A stretch of 48,807 bases of DNA from UBA7239 sp035430165 (GCA_035430165.1 DAOMGE010000020.1:1-48807), one strand, 5' to 3'; shown: positions 35,061-43,602, counted from the stretch's first letter. The notes: generated from the letters alone by a model not told the origin. Made by a program: numbers and translations.

Positions 35061-35768
35061 ATGAGCAACAAAAGAGTTTTTGAAGTTTATCGTTACAATC
35101 CGGATACGGATAAAGCGCCGTATATGCAGCGTTATGAGCTGGAGCTGGATGGCTCCGAGCGGATGTTGCTGGATGCGCTGATCAAGCTGAAAAAGCAGGA
35201 TGAGACGCTCAGTTTCCGTCGTTCCTGCCGCGAAGGTATCTGTGGGTCGGACGGTATGAACATCAATGGCAAAAATGGTCTGGCTTGTCTCGTCAGCCTT
35301 AAAAGTTTGCCGAACAAGATCATCGTTCGGCCGCTGCCAGGTTTACCGGTTATCCGCGATCTCGTGGTCGACATGAGCATGTTCTATCGCCAGTACGAGA
35401 AGGTGCAGCCCTATCTGATCAACAACACCCCCGCACCGGCCAAAGAGCGCAAGCAGTCGCCGGAGGATCGCGAAAAAATTGATGGCTTGTACGAGTGTAT
35501 CCTTTGTGCATGTTGTTCAACAGCATGCCCATCGTTCTGGTGGAACCCTGACAAGTTTATCGGCCCGTCCGGTTTGATTCAGGCTTATCGTTTTCTGGTT
35601 GATAGCCGCGATACTGCACGTGAGGAGCGTTTGTCAAAACTGGATGATCCGTTTAGTGTTTTTCGCTGCCATGGCATCCAGAACTGTGTGGATGTTTGTC
35701 CGAAAGGCCTGAATCCCACCAAAGCAATCGGTCATATTCGTAACATGCTATTGTCCAGCGGTGTTTGA
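35061..35768 (+). CDS. sdhB: Succinate dehydrogenase iron-sulfur subunit SdhB
   Basis: SdhB passes electrons from FAD to quinone through three Fe-S clusters. The product has 235 residues. The [2Fe-2S] ligands are in SCREGICGSDG and the downstream GLAC. The [4Fe-4S] and [3Fe-4S] ligands are in CILCACCSTACPSFWWN and CHGIQNCVDVCPKGLNP. The Pro-Ser-Phe-Trp-Trp stretch contributes to the ubiquinone site. A terminator follows at once. sucA-sucB, often next in this operon, are absent. Confidence 0.97.
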   Translation: MSNKRVFEVYRYNPDTDKAPYMQRYELELDGSERMLLDALIKLKKQDETLSFRRSCREGICGSDGMNINGKNGLACLVSLKSLPNKIIVRPLPGLPVIRDLVVDMSMFYRQYEKVQPYLINNTPAPAKERKQSPEDREKIDGLYECILCACCSTACPSFWWNPDKFIGPSGLIQAYRFLVDSRDTAREERLSKLDDPFSVFRCHGIQNCVDVCPKGLNPTKAIGHIRNMLLSSGV

Positions 35769-35771
35769 TTC

Positions 35772-35800
35772 AAAAAAACCGGCATATGCCGGTTTTTTTT
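35772..35800 (+). terminator. Terminator after sdhB
   Basis: ACCGGC (35778-35783) pairs with GCCGGT (35788-35793) around ATAT, with a long A-tract before and an eight-base T-tract that overlaps the stem end. It begins 3 bases after the sdhB stop and closes the sdhCDAB transcript. Confidence 0.92.
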
Positions 35801-35856
35801 TAGTTGTTGCAAGTCAGTGTGAATTTTTCCATCAAGTGTTTCAGTGAGGTGTTTTC

Positions 35857-36255
35857 ATGAAGGTTTTTTTTCATCGCTACGTTTTGTTGATGCTGCTGGC
35901 TGTGGTGGTTGTGGGTTGTTCTACGCAAAAGCCCTTGCAAAATATTACAAACTCGCCCATTCCTGCTGCACTGACACTGAAGCAAGTTGAAAAAGCCATT
36001 GTTGCGGCAGGTGTGATCAAGGGGTGGCAAATGAAAGTTGTGCAGCCGGGTGTCATTGAAGGTAGCTTGACCCTGCGTGTCCATACAGCCAGAATCAGGA
36101 TTAATTACACAAACAGCGTCTATAACATTACCTATGTGGATAGCACAGCGCTTGATTACAGTGCGGAGAAAAACCTGATACACCGTAACTATAATAACTG
36201 GATTACGGGGCTTGACCGCCAGATCCAGGCGGAATTGGGAAGGTCTGCGCTGTAA
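35857..36255 (+). CDS. Small putative lipoprotein
   Basis: The 132-residue precursor has a signal sequence with lipobox VVVGC (Cys at ~residue 21) followed by STQ, so sorting to the outer membrane is expected. The mature domain starts after a short tether and alternates hydrophobic strands (GWQMKVVQPGVIEGSLTLRVHTARIRINYT), suggesting a small beta-rich fold. I recognise no named family. It stands alone between the sdhB terminator and lpdA. GAGG precedes the ATG. Confidence 0.75.
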   Translation: MKVFFHRYVLLMLLAVVVVGCSTQKPLQNITNSPIPAALTLKQVEKAIVAAGVIKGWQMKVVQPGVIEGSLTLRVHTARIRINYTNSVYNITYVDSTALDYSAEKNLIHRNYNNWITGLDRQIQAELGRSAL

Positions 36256-36317
36256 CCGGCAGTCCAGCTTTCCATGATGAATAGTGTTTTCACGTTACCT
36301 TGTTGGTGTATCTGTAC

Positions 36318-37766
36318 ATGAGTGAAAAATTTGACGTGATTTTTATCGGTGGTGGTCCTGGCGGGTATGTCGGTGCTATTCGTGCTGCACAACTCGGTAT
36401 GAGAGTTGCCTGCATTGAAAAAATGAAAGGTAAGGATGGCAAAGCCACATTAGGAGGTACTTGCCTCAATGTCGGCTGTATCCCGTCGAAAGCCTTGCTT
36501 GACAGCTCTTACAAATTTCACGAGACACAGTCCGCGTTGTCTGTGCACGGGATCAGTGTCGATGCGGTGAAAATGGATGTGCCAATGATGATCAAGCGCA
36601 AGGATGATATCGTCAGGCAATTGACTGGCGGCATTACGCAACTATTCAAGGCTAACGGTGTTACACACATCAAGGGTACGGGCAAATTACTCGCGCAGCG
36701 CCAGGTTCTGGTGATCGATGATGCTGGCACAGAAACCGTTTACGAGGCCACCCATGTGGTACTGGCGGCTGGCTCCAGTTCGATCAGTATTCCCTGTGCA
36801 AAACAGGATGGTGAATCCATTGTCGATAGCGCAGGTGCCCTCGAATTTTCTTCAGTACCAAATCGTCTTGGCATTATCGGTGCCGGTGTCATCGGTCTTG
36901 AGCTGGGTAGTGTGTGGAAACGTCTGGGCAGTGAAGTGGTTTTACTGGAAGCAATGGATATATTCTTGCCGACAATGGATCAGTTTATTGCTCGTGAAGT
37001 CAGGAAAACGCTCGGTAGGCAAGGTCTCGATATTCGTATGGGCAGTCAGGTGCTGTCAGCGAAGGTCGAAGGTAATTCTGTTCACGTGCGTTACAAGGAT
37101 AAAGACGGCAATGAACAGACCGAGCAGTTTGATCGTGTGATTGTCTGCGTAGGCCGTCGTCCGAATACTGAAGACCTGTTTGCTGCAGACAGTGGTGTGC
37201 AACTGGACGAGCGTGGTCGTGTTGTCGTCAATGATGTTTGTGCAACGGCCGTGGAAGGCGTGTGGGCCATAGGTGATCTGGTACGTGGTCCGATGCTTGC
37301 ACACAAGGCTTCGGAAGAGGGTGTGATGGTCGCCGAGCGCATTGCTGGCCAAACGTCGCAACTCAACTATGCATTGGTACCCGGCGTGATCTACACACAT
37401 CCGGAAGTTGCCGCTGTAGGCAAAACTGAAGAGCAAATCAAGGCGGATGGTGTCGAATACAACGTCGGGATGTTTCCGTTTGCGGCATCTGGCCGTGCGC
37501 TTGCGGCCAATGACACGACTGGTCTGGTCAAGATCATTGCTGATGCAGAAACGGATCGCATCCTGGGTTGCCATATTGTCGGCCCTTCAGCGGCCGATCT
37601 TGCCCAGCAAGTGCTGATCGCGATGGAGTTTGGCAGCACGGCAGAAGATCTGGGCAGCATGGTTTTTGGTCATCCGACACTATCCGAATCCGTGCATGAG
37701 GCGGCACTGGCAGTGAATGGCCATGCTATTCACGTAGCCAATAAAAAGAAGCGCCAAGACAAATAA
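36318..37766 (+). CDS. lpdA: Dihydrolipoyl dehydrogenase LpdA
   Basis: E3 reoxidises lipoamide bound to 2-oxoacid dehydrogenase E2 or to glycine cleavage H protein, reducing NAD+. The ATG at 36318 gives 482 residues. FAD binding is by VIFIGGGPGGYVGAIRAAQ, the redox disulfide is GGTCLNVGCIPSKALL, NAD binding is by LGIIGAGVIGLELGSVWKRLG, and the interface His-Glu pair is in FGHPTLSESVHEAAL. It resembles the E3 of the 2-oxoglutarate complex by length and Pro-less N-terminus. No sucA, sucB, aceE or aceF lies in the window, so its partner complex is encoded elsewhere. A TTG upstream at 36300 is rejected. Confidence 0.95.
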   Translation: MSEKFDVIFIGGGPGGYVGAIRAAQLGMRVACIEKMKGKDGKATLGGTCLNVGCIPSKALLDSSYKFHETQSALSVHGISVDAVKMDVPMMIKRKDDIVRQLTGGITQLFKANGVTHIKGTGKLLAQRQVLVIDDAGTETVYEATHVVLAAGSSSISIPCAKQDGESIVDSAGALEFSSVPNRLGIIGAGVIGLELGSVWKRLGSEVVLLEAMDIFLPTMDQFIAREVRKTLGRQGLDIRMGSQVLSAKVEGNSVHVRYKDKDGNEQTEQFDRVIVCVGRRPNTEDLFAADSGVQLDERGRVVVNDVCATAVEGVWAIGDLVRGPMLAHKASEEGVMVAERIAGQTSQLNYALVPGVIYTHPEVAAVGKTEEQIKADGVEYNVGMFPFAASGRALAANDTTGLVKIIADAETDRILGCHIVGPSAADLAQQVLIAMEFGSTAEDLGSMVFGHPTLSESVHEAALAVNGHAIHVANKKKRQDK

Positions 37767-37782
37767 AAATCATTCTCAACTA

Positions 37783-37810
37783 TTGACTCTTAAATGAGAT
37801 TCTTTATCAT
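37783..37810 (+). promoter_or_regulatory. Promoter with overlapping Fur-box-like site
   Basis: TTGACT (37783-37788), a 16-base spacer and TATCAT (37805-37810) form a good sigma-70 promoter. The 7-1-7 sequence TGAGATTCTTTATCA (37795-37809) matches the Fur half-site pattern TGATAAT-n-ATTATCA at 11 of 14 positions and covers the -10. A further TCATTCTCA lies upstream at 37770-37778. Repression by iron-loaded Fur would fit the downstream FTR1 iron permease. Confidence 0.6.
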
Positions 37811-37838
37811 TTAGGCGGTGTGAACGGTCGTAGTTGAG

Positions 37839-38183
37839 ATGCGCATGAATACCGTATTGTCCAGATATTCCCTGATCTGCCTGTTGCTGCTTTGTTCGGG
37901 TAGGGCCGCTGCTGATGAGATTCCCGAGTTCAATATTGTTATCAAAAACCATGCCTTTCAGCCGGCCGAGTTGATCATTCCGGCAGGTGTAAAGGTCAGG
38001 CTGGTGGTGGACAACCAGGATGCGACGCCAGAAGAGTTTGAAAGCCATGAGCTGAACAGGGAGAAGGTTATACCGGCAAACAGCAAGGTCAAAATCTACG
38101 TCGGTCCGCTTGAAGCGGGTGTATATCCTTACTTCGGGGATTTCAATCCCAAGTCTGCCACGGGCAAGATCTTGGTCAGGTAA
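37839..38183 (+). CDS. Periplasmic cupredoxin-like protein of an iron-uptake pair
   Basis: The 114-residue precursor has a signal peptide ending RAAADE (cleavage near residue 28). The mature ~87 residues fit the small cupredoxin-like domain found beside FTR1 permeases (FNIVIKNHAFQPAELIIPAGVKVRLVVDNQD, then VGPLEAGVYPYFGDFNP). The mature chain contains no Cys, so it cannot form a standard type 1 copper site; any metal role must use His, Glu or Asp ligands (FESHELNRE). ATGs at 37839 and 37845 are both possible. It is followed after 44 bases by the FTR1 gene, and both lie behind the Fur-box-like promoter. Confidence 0.8.
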   Translation: MRMNTVLSRYSLICLLLLCSGRAAADEIPEFNIVIKNHAFQPAELIIPAGVKVRLVVDNQDATPEEFESHELNREKVIPANSKVKIYVGPLEAGVYPYFGDFNPKSATGKILVR

Positions 38184-38227
38184 ATTCTGCAAAACGGCCG
38201 TAACTATTTAATTTTCAAGGTGCAGCA

Positions 38228-39802
38228 ATGCTGGCAGTGGCAATTATTCTCTTCAGGGAAATTCTGGAAGCTTCATTGATTATCGGGATTGTGGCAGCGG
38301 CTACGCGGGGAGTGTCGCATCGGGGTGGGTGGATCGTCGCTGGTGTGATCGCGGGAATTCTTGGGGCTGTCCTGGTGGCTGCGCTTGCTGATGTATTGGT
38401 TGGAATGGCTGATGGTATGGGTCAGGAGCTGTTCAACGCAGCTGTCCTGATGGCAGCGGTTGCGATGCTCGCTTGGCATAACATCTGGATGGCCAGTCAC
38501 AGCCGTGAACTGGCAGCACAGATGAAGCAGGTAGGCAGTGCCGTCAGGGAGGGTGGCAAGACCCTGTTCGCTATGTTGGTGGTAGTGGCATTGGCGGTGT
38601 TGCGGGAGGGATCTGAAGTTGTCCTGTTTTTATATGGTCAATCCGCGCAGGGACTGAATCTGACCAGCATGCTCAGCGGTGGTATCGCAGGACTGGTGGC
38701 TGGTGCTGGCGTGGGGCTGGCGATGTACCTCGGTTTGTTGCGCATCCCGACCCGGTATCTGTTTTCTGTAACGGGATGGATGATCCTGTTGCTCGCTGCA
38801 GGCATGGCATCGCAAGCGGCAAAATTTCTTGTTCAGGCAGACAAATTGCCTGCATGGGGAATGTTGTGGGATAGCTCGTCTGTGATCGGTAATGATTCGG
38901 TGACTGGACGTCTGCTACACACGCTAGTGGGATATGACGCGGCTCCAATGGGCATGCAAATGATGGTGTATTTAACAACGGTATTACTGATTGGGGTTGC
39001 AATGAAAATGGTCAAGACGCGAGATGAGGCTCATCTACAATCCGGGACATCGGTGACGAAAACGGCGATAGCGATCTTGATATTGCCGCTGGCGGTTACT
39101 CTCGGTAGCCGCGTACACGCCGGGCCAGCGTCTTATGTCTACATGCCGAATGTGGAGTACGGTGAAACAGAAGTGGAGGTGTCAGGCGGTGTGTATCGAG
39201 ATGGCCATCAGTCTGCGGATGATACGCAGGCATGGAAGCTGGGTGTGGGGCACGGTGTAACCCCCTGGTGGATGACAGAAGTGGAGCTGCAGTGGGATAA
39301 GGCACCTTCTGCTGCCGCTACTTATTCCCTGGCTGAAGTGGTCAATATTTTCCAGTTGACAGAACGAGGCCAGTACTGGATGGATGTGAGTCTTTTTACT
39401 GAATTTGAATTGCAGAATCACCGTAGCAATGGTGCGGATGCATTTGAATTTGGCCCAATGCTACAGAAGGAAATCGGCGGCACACAGACCAACCTGAATC
39501 TTGTGTTTGTCAGTGAATACGGTGCAGCTGCTGATACGCCGATCAAACTTGAGTATGCCTGGCAGGTCATGACACTGAACCCTGGAATCGTGCGTTACGG
39601 TGCGCAGGGTATGGGTGCATTCGGCCGGGTGTCACATTTTGATGCGCATGATGATCAGGAACATCAGTTTGGCCCGGCTCTGTTTGGTGAAATAAAAAAT
39701 AACCAGCAGAAAATAAAATTCAACACTGCCCTCTTGTTCGGGATGACAGACAATACCCCGGATCAGACCCTGCGATTTTCTGTGGAATATGAAATGCGCT
39801 GA
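38228..39802 (+). CDS. FTR1-family iron permease fused to a barrel-like domain
   Basis: Residues 1-~265 are an FTR1/EfeU-type permease with about seven membrane helices and both ferric-iron motifs: REILE at residues 10-14 and REGSE at 126-130. The frame continues without a stop for 259 more residues. Residues ~276-298 look exactly like a cleavable signal peptide (KTAIAILILPLAVTLGSRVHA). The rest is rich in alternating strands ending TLRFSVEYEMR, like a predicted outer-membrane barrel that in other bacteria, as I recall, is a separate protein. A GTG at 39053 (residue 276) could start that second protein independently. The total is 524 residues. Iron is the expected substrate. Confidence 0.82.
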   Translation: MLAVAIILFREILEASLIIGIVAAATRGVSHRGGWIVAGVIAGILGAVLVAALADVLVGMADGMGQELFNAAVLMAAVAMLAWHNIWMASHSRELAAQMKQVGSAVREGGKTLFAMLVVVALAVLREGSEVVLFLYGQSAQGLNLTSMLSGGIAGLVAGAGVGLAMYLGLLRIPTRYLFSVTGWMILLLAAGMASQAAKFLVQADKLPAWGMLWDSSSVIGNDSVTGRLLHTLVGYDAAPMGMQMMVYLTTVLLIGVAMKMVKTRDEAHLQSGTSVTKTAIAILILPLAVTLGSRVHAGPASYVYMPNVEYGETEVEVSGGVYRDGHQSADDTQAWKLGVGHGVTPWWMTEVELQWDKAPSAAATYSLAEVVNIFQLTERGQYWMDVSLFTEFELQNHRSNGADAFEFGPMLQKEIGGTQTNLNLVFVSEYGAAADTPIKLEYAWQVMTLNPGIVRYGAQGMGAFGRVSHFDAHDDQEHQFGPALFGEIKNNQQKIKFNTALLFGMTDNTPDQTLRFSVEYEMR

Positions 39803-39811
39803 ACCGGGCTA

Positions 39812-39839
39812 GTGACAATCCGGAAAGTTTTGCTAGAAT
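39812..39839 (+). promoter_or_regulatory. Promoter of the type I secretion operon
   Basis: GTGACA (39812-39817) and TAGAAT (39834-39839) are 16 bases apart, with TGC before the -10 making an extended element. The chosen start of the transporter gene is 209 bases downstream, so the leader is long. It contains an imperfect hairpin (TTTCCG at 39863-39868 with CGGAAA at 39878-39883) and the 10-bp tandem repeat. Confidence 0.55.
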
Positions 39840-39905
39840 TCCGGCCGTCAAGTGATGACAGGTTTCCGTGTGTGATCCGGAAATCACCCAAAAGGGAAGT
39901 GGATG

Positions 39906-39935
39906 GAAGAAAGTAGAAGAAAGTAGAAGAAAGTA
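39906..39935. repeat. Three tandem copies of a 10-bp repeat
   Basis: GAAGAAAGTA occurs three times without mismatch (39906-39915, 39916-39925, 39926-39935) in the leader of the secretion operon, 113 bases before the chosen transporter start. Such arrays can gain or lose units by slippage. The unit is not a multiple of three, but the array is outside the chosen reading frame. Confidence 0.9.
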
Positions 39936-40048
39936 ATAGGCGGTCCATCCCGGATAATCAACGGAAATGATTGCAGGTAATCCAGTGCATGCACATGGTT
40001 TATCTGCCCGATAATGGTGTAGTAATCGGTTACAAGGAAGTGTGCCAA

Positions 40049-42274
40049 GTGAAAAGTGCTCCTGAATTTTCAGCGGAAATTCCTGTCGAGGTCGATACGG
40101 GCATCCTGTGTCTGGTAGCGATCTGTCGCTTCCATCAGTTGGCAGTTGAGCCAGCACAGATAGAACACGAGTATGGCAACAAGGGCAGCCCGCTGGATGA
40201 CAGGGATCTCCAGTGTGCAGCAAAATCACTCGGTATGAGATGTCGCGCAACACAGTTGCGTCCGCCTATAGACAACGCGATATTGCCTGCAATAGCCAGA
40301 CACCGTGACGGCAGTTATTTCATATTGGCACGTGCTGATGCGGGTAAATACCTGATGCATGATTTGCGTCAGTCACAACCGCAGGTAGTCACAGCAGAGG
40401 TATTTGAAACGATAAGCGCAGGCACTGTCCTGTTGATGTCGCGTCGGCGCCATGCCATTGAAAGCCTGCAGCAAAAATTTGATATACGCTGGTTCATTCC
40501 CGCACTGATGAAATACCGGAAACTGTTTGCGGAAGTGGTGTTGGCCAGTTTTTTCCTGCAACTGCTGGCGCTGGTCACGCCGCTGTTTTTTCAGGTTGTA
40601 ATGGACAAGGTGCTCGTACATAACGGTGTGTCAACGCTGGATGTCCTGGCGATCGGTTTTCTCATGGTATGCGCCTTTGAAGCCATGCTGGGATGTATCC
40701 GCAGCTATGTATTTTCGCACACAACACATCGTGTCGATGTGGAACTGGGCGCTGCACTCTTCCGGCATTTGCAGGGATTGCCCATAGCTTATTTCCAGGC
40801 GCGTCCTGTCGGGCAAAGTGTAGCCCGTGTGCGAGAACTTGACAGTGTTCGCCAGTTCATCACTGGCACGGCGCTGACGTTGCTGATTGATCTGTCATTC
40901 ACGTTTGTTTTTCTGGCAGTCATGTTTTTTTACAGCGTTTCATTGACTCTGCTGGTGCTGGCAACCATTCCTGTTTATATGTTGTTGTCATGGATTGTTA
41001 CGCCTGTATTGCGCGCACGCCTTGACCAGAAATTCAGGCACAGTGCTGCCAACCAGTCATTTCTGGTAGAGTCGGTCACGGGTGCGCAGACGATAAAAAG
41101 CCTTGCACTCGAACCGCAAATGCAGCGCCGTTGGGAAGACCAGTTGGCGGATTACGTCACCAGCAGTTTTCGCACGCAAAATTTCGGAAATGTTGCCAGT
41201 CAGTGCGCCGGGTTGATCAGCAAACTGACGACACTCGGGATCATCTGGTGGGGCGCACATCTGGTCATGCAGCATCAGCTGAGTGTGGGCCAGCTGGTGG
41301 CCTTCAATATGCTGGCAGGACGTATTTCCGGCCCGATATTAAAGCTGGTGCAGTTGGCACAGGACTTCCAGCAAGCGAGGATTTCTGTCGATCGGCTGGG
41401 CGATATCCTGAATACACCACGTGAACCGGGATTAAATGCCGGTCGCAGCATGTTGCCTGCCTTGCAAGGACAAGTGACGTTTGAAAATGTGCGATTCCGC
41501 TATCGAGTAGATACGTCGCTGATTCTGGATGATGTCAGCCTGCAGGTCAGTCCGGGCGAAATAATCGGTGTTGTCGGCAAGTCAGGTTCTGGTAAAAGCA
41601 CGCTCACAAAATTATTGCAGCGCTTGTATGTACCGGAAGCCGGTCGTGTATTGGTCGATGGGATGGATCTGGCGAACATCGATGCCTCGTGGTTGCGTCG
41701 CCAGATCGGTGTGGTATTGCAGGATAATTTTCTATTTCGCCGCACAGTGCGGGAAAACATCGCAGTGGCAAATCCTGCCATGCCGATAGAGATGGTTGTG
41801 CAAGCGGCGAAATTGGCTGGCGCACATGAGTTTATTACGGCCTTGCCAGAAGCTTACGATACGGTGATAGAAGAACATGGTGCGAATCTCTCCGGTGGGC
41901 AACGCCAGCGGATTGCGATTGCCCGTGCCTTGATGGGAAGCCCTCGAATATTGGTGTTTGATGAGGCAACCAGTGCGCTGGATTATGAATCGGAACGAAT
42001 CATCCAGAACAATATGGCGGAGATTTGCAAAAACCGCACGGTTTTCATCATCGCGCACCGTCTTTCTACGGTGCGCGGTTGTGACCGGATAATTGTGATG
42101 GAAAAGGGACGGATTATCGAGCAGGGTACGCATGAACAATTGATCGCCGCAGAAGGCCACTACGCACAATTGCATCGTTACCAGAATACGGTCACGCCAT
42201 TCCGTCAGCTGCCTCGATCCCGTAATCCCCGGCAATATGCCGGTGAAGATACACAGCGGGAAGCTGAAGCATGA
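40049..42274 (+). CDS. Type I secretion ABC transporter, HlyB-like
   Basis: This inner-membrane ATPase exports RTX proteins directly to the outside together with an HlyD adaptor and TolC. A GTG at 40049 with GGAAG 8 bases upstream gives 741 residues; in-frame ATGs at 39971 and 39989 lack good sites. An N-terminal C39-like domain (~residues 10-130) has Thr where peptidases carry the catalytic Cys (DTGILCL), so it should bind rather than cleave substrate. Membrane domain (~150-430) opens with FDIRWFIPALMKYRKLF, like HlyB. The ATPase has Walker A GKSGSGKST, signature LSGGQRQRIAIARAL and Walker B ILVFDEATSALD. The hlyD-like gene overlaps its stop (ATGA). Confidence 0.94.
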   Translation: MKSAPEFSAEIPVEVDTGILCLVAICRFHQLAVEPAQIEHEYGNKGSPLDDRDLQCAAKSLGMRCRATQLRPPIDNAILPAIARHRDGSYFILARADAGKYLMHDLRQSQPQVVTAEVFETISAGTVLLMSRRRHAIESLQQKFDIRWFIPALMKYRKLFAEVVLASFFLQLLALVTPLFFQVVMDKVLVHNGVSTLDVLAIGFLMVCAFEAMLGCIRSYVFSHTTHRVDVELGAALFRHLQGLPIAYFQARPVGQSVARVRELDSVRQFITGTALTLLIDLSFTFVFLAVMFFYSVSLTLLVLATIPVYMLLSWIVTPVLRARLDQKFRHSAANQSFLVESVTGAQTIKSLALEPQMQRRWEDQLADYVTSSFRTQNFGNVASQCAGLISKLTTLGIIWWGAHLVMQHQLSVGQLVAFNMLAGRISGPILKLVQLAQDFQQARISVDRLGDILNTPREPGLNAGRSMLPALQGQVTFENVRFRYRVDTSLILDDVSLQVSPGEIIGVVGKSGSGKSTLTKLLQRLYVPEAGRVLVDGMDLANIDASWLRRQIGVVLQDNFLFRRTVRENIAVANPAMPIEMVVQAAKLAGAHEFITALPEAYDTVIEEHGANLSGGQRQRIAIARALMGSPRILVFDEATSALDYESERIIQNNMAEICKNRTVFIIAHRLSTVRGCDRIIVMEKGRIIEQGTHEQLIAAEGHYAQLHRYQNTVTPFRQLPRSRNPRQYAGEDTQREAEA

Positions 42275-43602
42275 AAATATTGCCTCGATTTGAAAATGAT
42301 TTTCAAAGGGAGCGCCTGCGATTTCTGCCAATGGCGCTTGAGATCCAGCAAACGCCACCGCATCCGATGGCGCGTTGGCTTGCCTGGTTGTTAATCCTGT
42401 TTCTCTTCATCGCGCTGGTCTGGGCCTGTGTTGGCAAGATTGATGTGGTGGCTGTTGCACAGGGCAAGATAATTCCATCTGCGCGTGTGAAGCAGATACA
42501 GCCACTGGAAAAAGGCATCATCAAGGAAATTTTTGTGCATGAAGGCCAGCGGGTAAAAGCCGGTGAAGCCTTGGTGGTGATGGATAGTACGCGCACCCGC
42601 GCTGATCGTGACCGCATGGCCAATGAATTGCGTGAGGCAGGGGAGTTACTGGCACGCAGTAAGGCGTTTCTGGCGCTATTACACAATGGCTCCGATTCTG
42701 CAGGAAGTGATGATCCCCTGCTGCAACAACAGTGGCAGCAATACAATGCTGCATTGGCAGTATTGCGCAGCCAGCGTGATAACCGCATGGCGGAAAAGCA
42801 GCAGAACAGTGAATTGATCAGCAAGCTGGAAGCTACGCTGCCGATGATCAGCCAGCGGGCAGATCACTTGAAAATACTGGCAGACAAGAAAATGGTGGCG
42901 CATGACCAATACCTGCAACTGGAAGAACAGCGCGTTGGTCATCGTCAGGATCTGGCAGCAGCCAAGGCGCATGACGCGCAACTGGTTGCAGCCATTGCAG
43001 AAAGCCAGCAGCAGATTGCCGGTCTGGTCGCGCAGGCGCAGGGCAAAACCTTGTCTGATATTGATGACAGTGAACGAAAAGTCAAAAGCCTGACAGAAGA
43101 ATGGCGCAAGGCGGAGGATTCTGATGCAAGGCAGGTTTTGTATGCGCCGGTTGCGGGTCAGGTAAAAGATCTTGTTGTTAACACGGTGGGTGGTGTGGTG
43201 CTGGAGGCACAGCAGTTGATGCTGATTGTGCCCGAAGAAGAGCAGCTGGAAGTGCAGGCATGGTTGCCGAATCAGGATATCGGCTTTGTGCGTGAGCATG
43301 ATGTTGCGCAGATCAAGGTACACACTTTTCCCTTTACAAAATACGGCACGATTCCTGCGACGATTGCCAGAATTTCAGAGGATGCCGTTGCAGATGAAAA
43401 GCAGGCAAGGGAGCAGGGTGGGCTTGTTTACAGTGTGAGTTTGTTGATGGAAAAAAATTCCCTGTGGGTCGATACGCGTAATGTCAAATTGATGCCAGGC
43501 ATGCAGGTGACCGCCGAAATCATCACGGGCCAGCGCCGTATCATTGAATATTTCCTGTCGCCACTGCAGCAGCATTTCCAGGAAAGTGTGCGTGAACGTT
43601 GA
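42271..43602 (+). CDS. Type I secretion membrane-fusion protein, HlyD-like
   Basis: The adaptor bridges the ABC transporter and TolC across the periplasm. The product has 443 residues: a cytosolic N-terminus, one membrane helix at ~36-54, the first lipoyl half (KGIIKEIFVHEGQRVKAGEALVVMD), a long helical hairpin (~105-280), the second lipoyl half (VLYAPVAGQVKDLVVNTVGGVV), and a beta-barrel end with LMPGMQVTAEIITGQRRIIEYFLSPL, the HlyD C-terminal signature. It starts with ATG overlapping the transporter stop. No tolC gene is in the window. Confidence 0.94.
   Translation: MKILPRFENDFQRERLRFLPMALEIQQTPPHPMARWLAWLLILFLFIALVWACVGKIDVVAVAQGKIIPSARVKQIQPLEKGIIKEIFVHEGQRVKAGEALVVMDSTRTRADRDRMANELREAGELLARSKAFLALLHNGSDSAGSDDPLLQQQWQQYNAALAVLRSQRDNRMAEKQQNSELISKLEATLPMISQRADHLKILADKKMVAHDQYLQLEEQRVGHRQDLAAAKAHDAQLVAAIAESQQQIAGLVAQAQGKTLSDIDDSERKVKSLTEEWRKAEDSDARQVLYAPVAGQVKDLVVNTVGGVVLEAQQLMLIVPEEEQLEVQAWLPNQDIGFVREHDVAQIKVHTFPFTKYGTIPATIARISEDAVADEKQAREQGGLVYSVSLLMEKNSLWVDTRNVKLMPGMQVTAEIITGQRRIIEYFLSPLQQHFQESVRER

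Noticed and set aside
37776..38192. 138-codon minus-strand frame opposite the cupredoxin gene
   Set aside because: It overlaps the promoter and the signal-peptide-bearing + strand gene and has no recognisable features.
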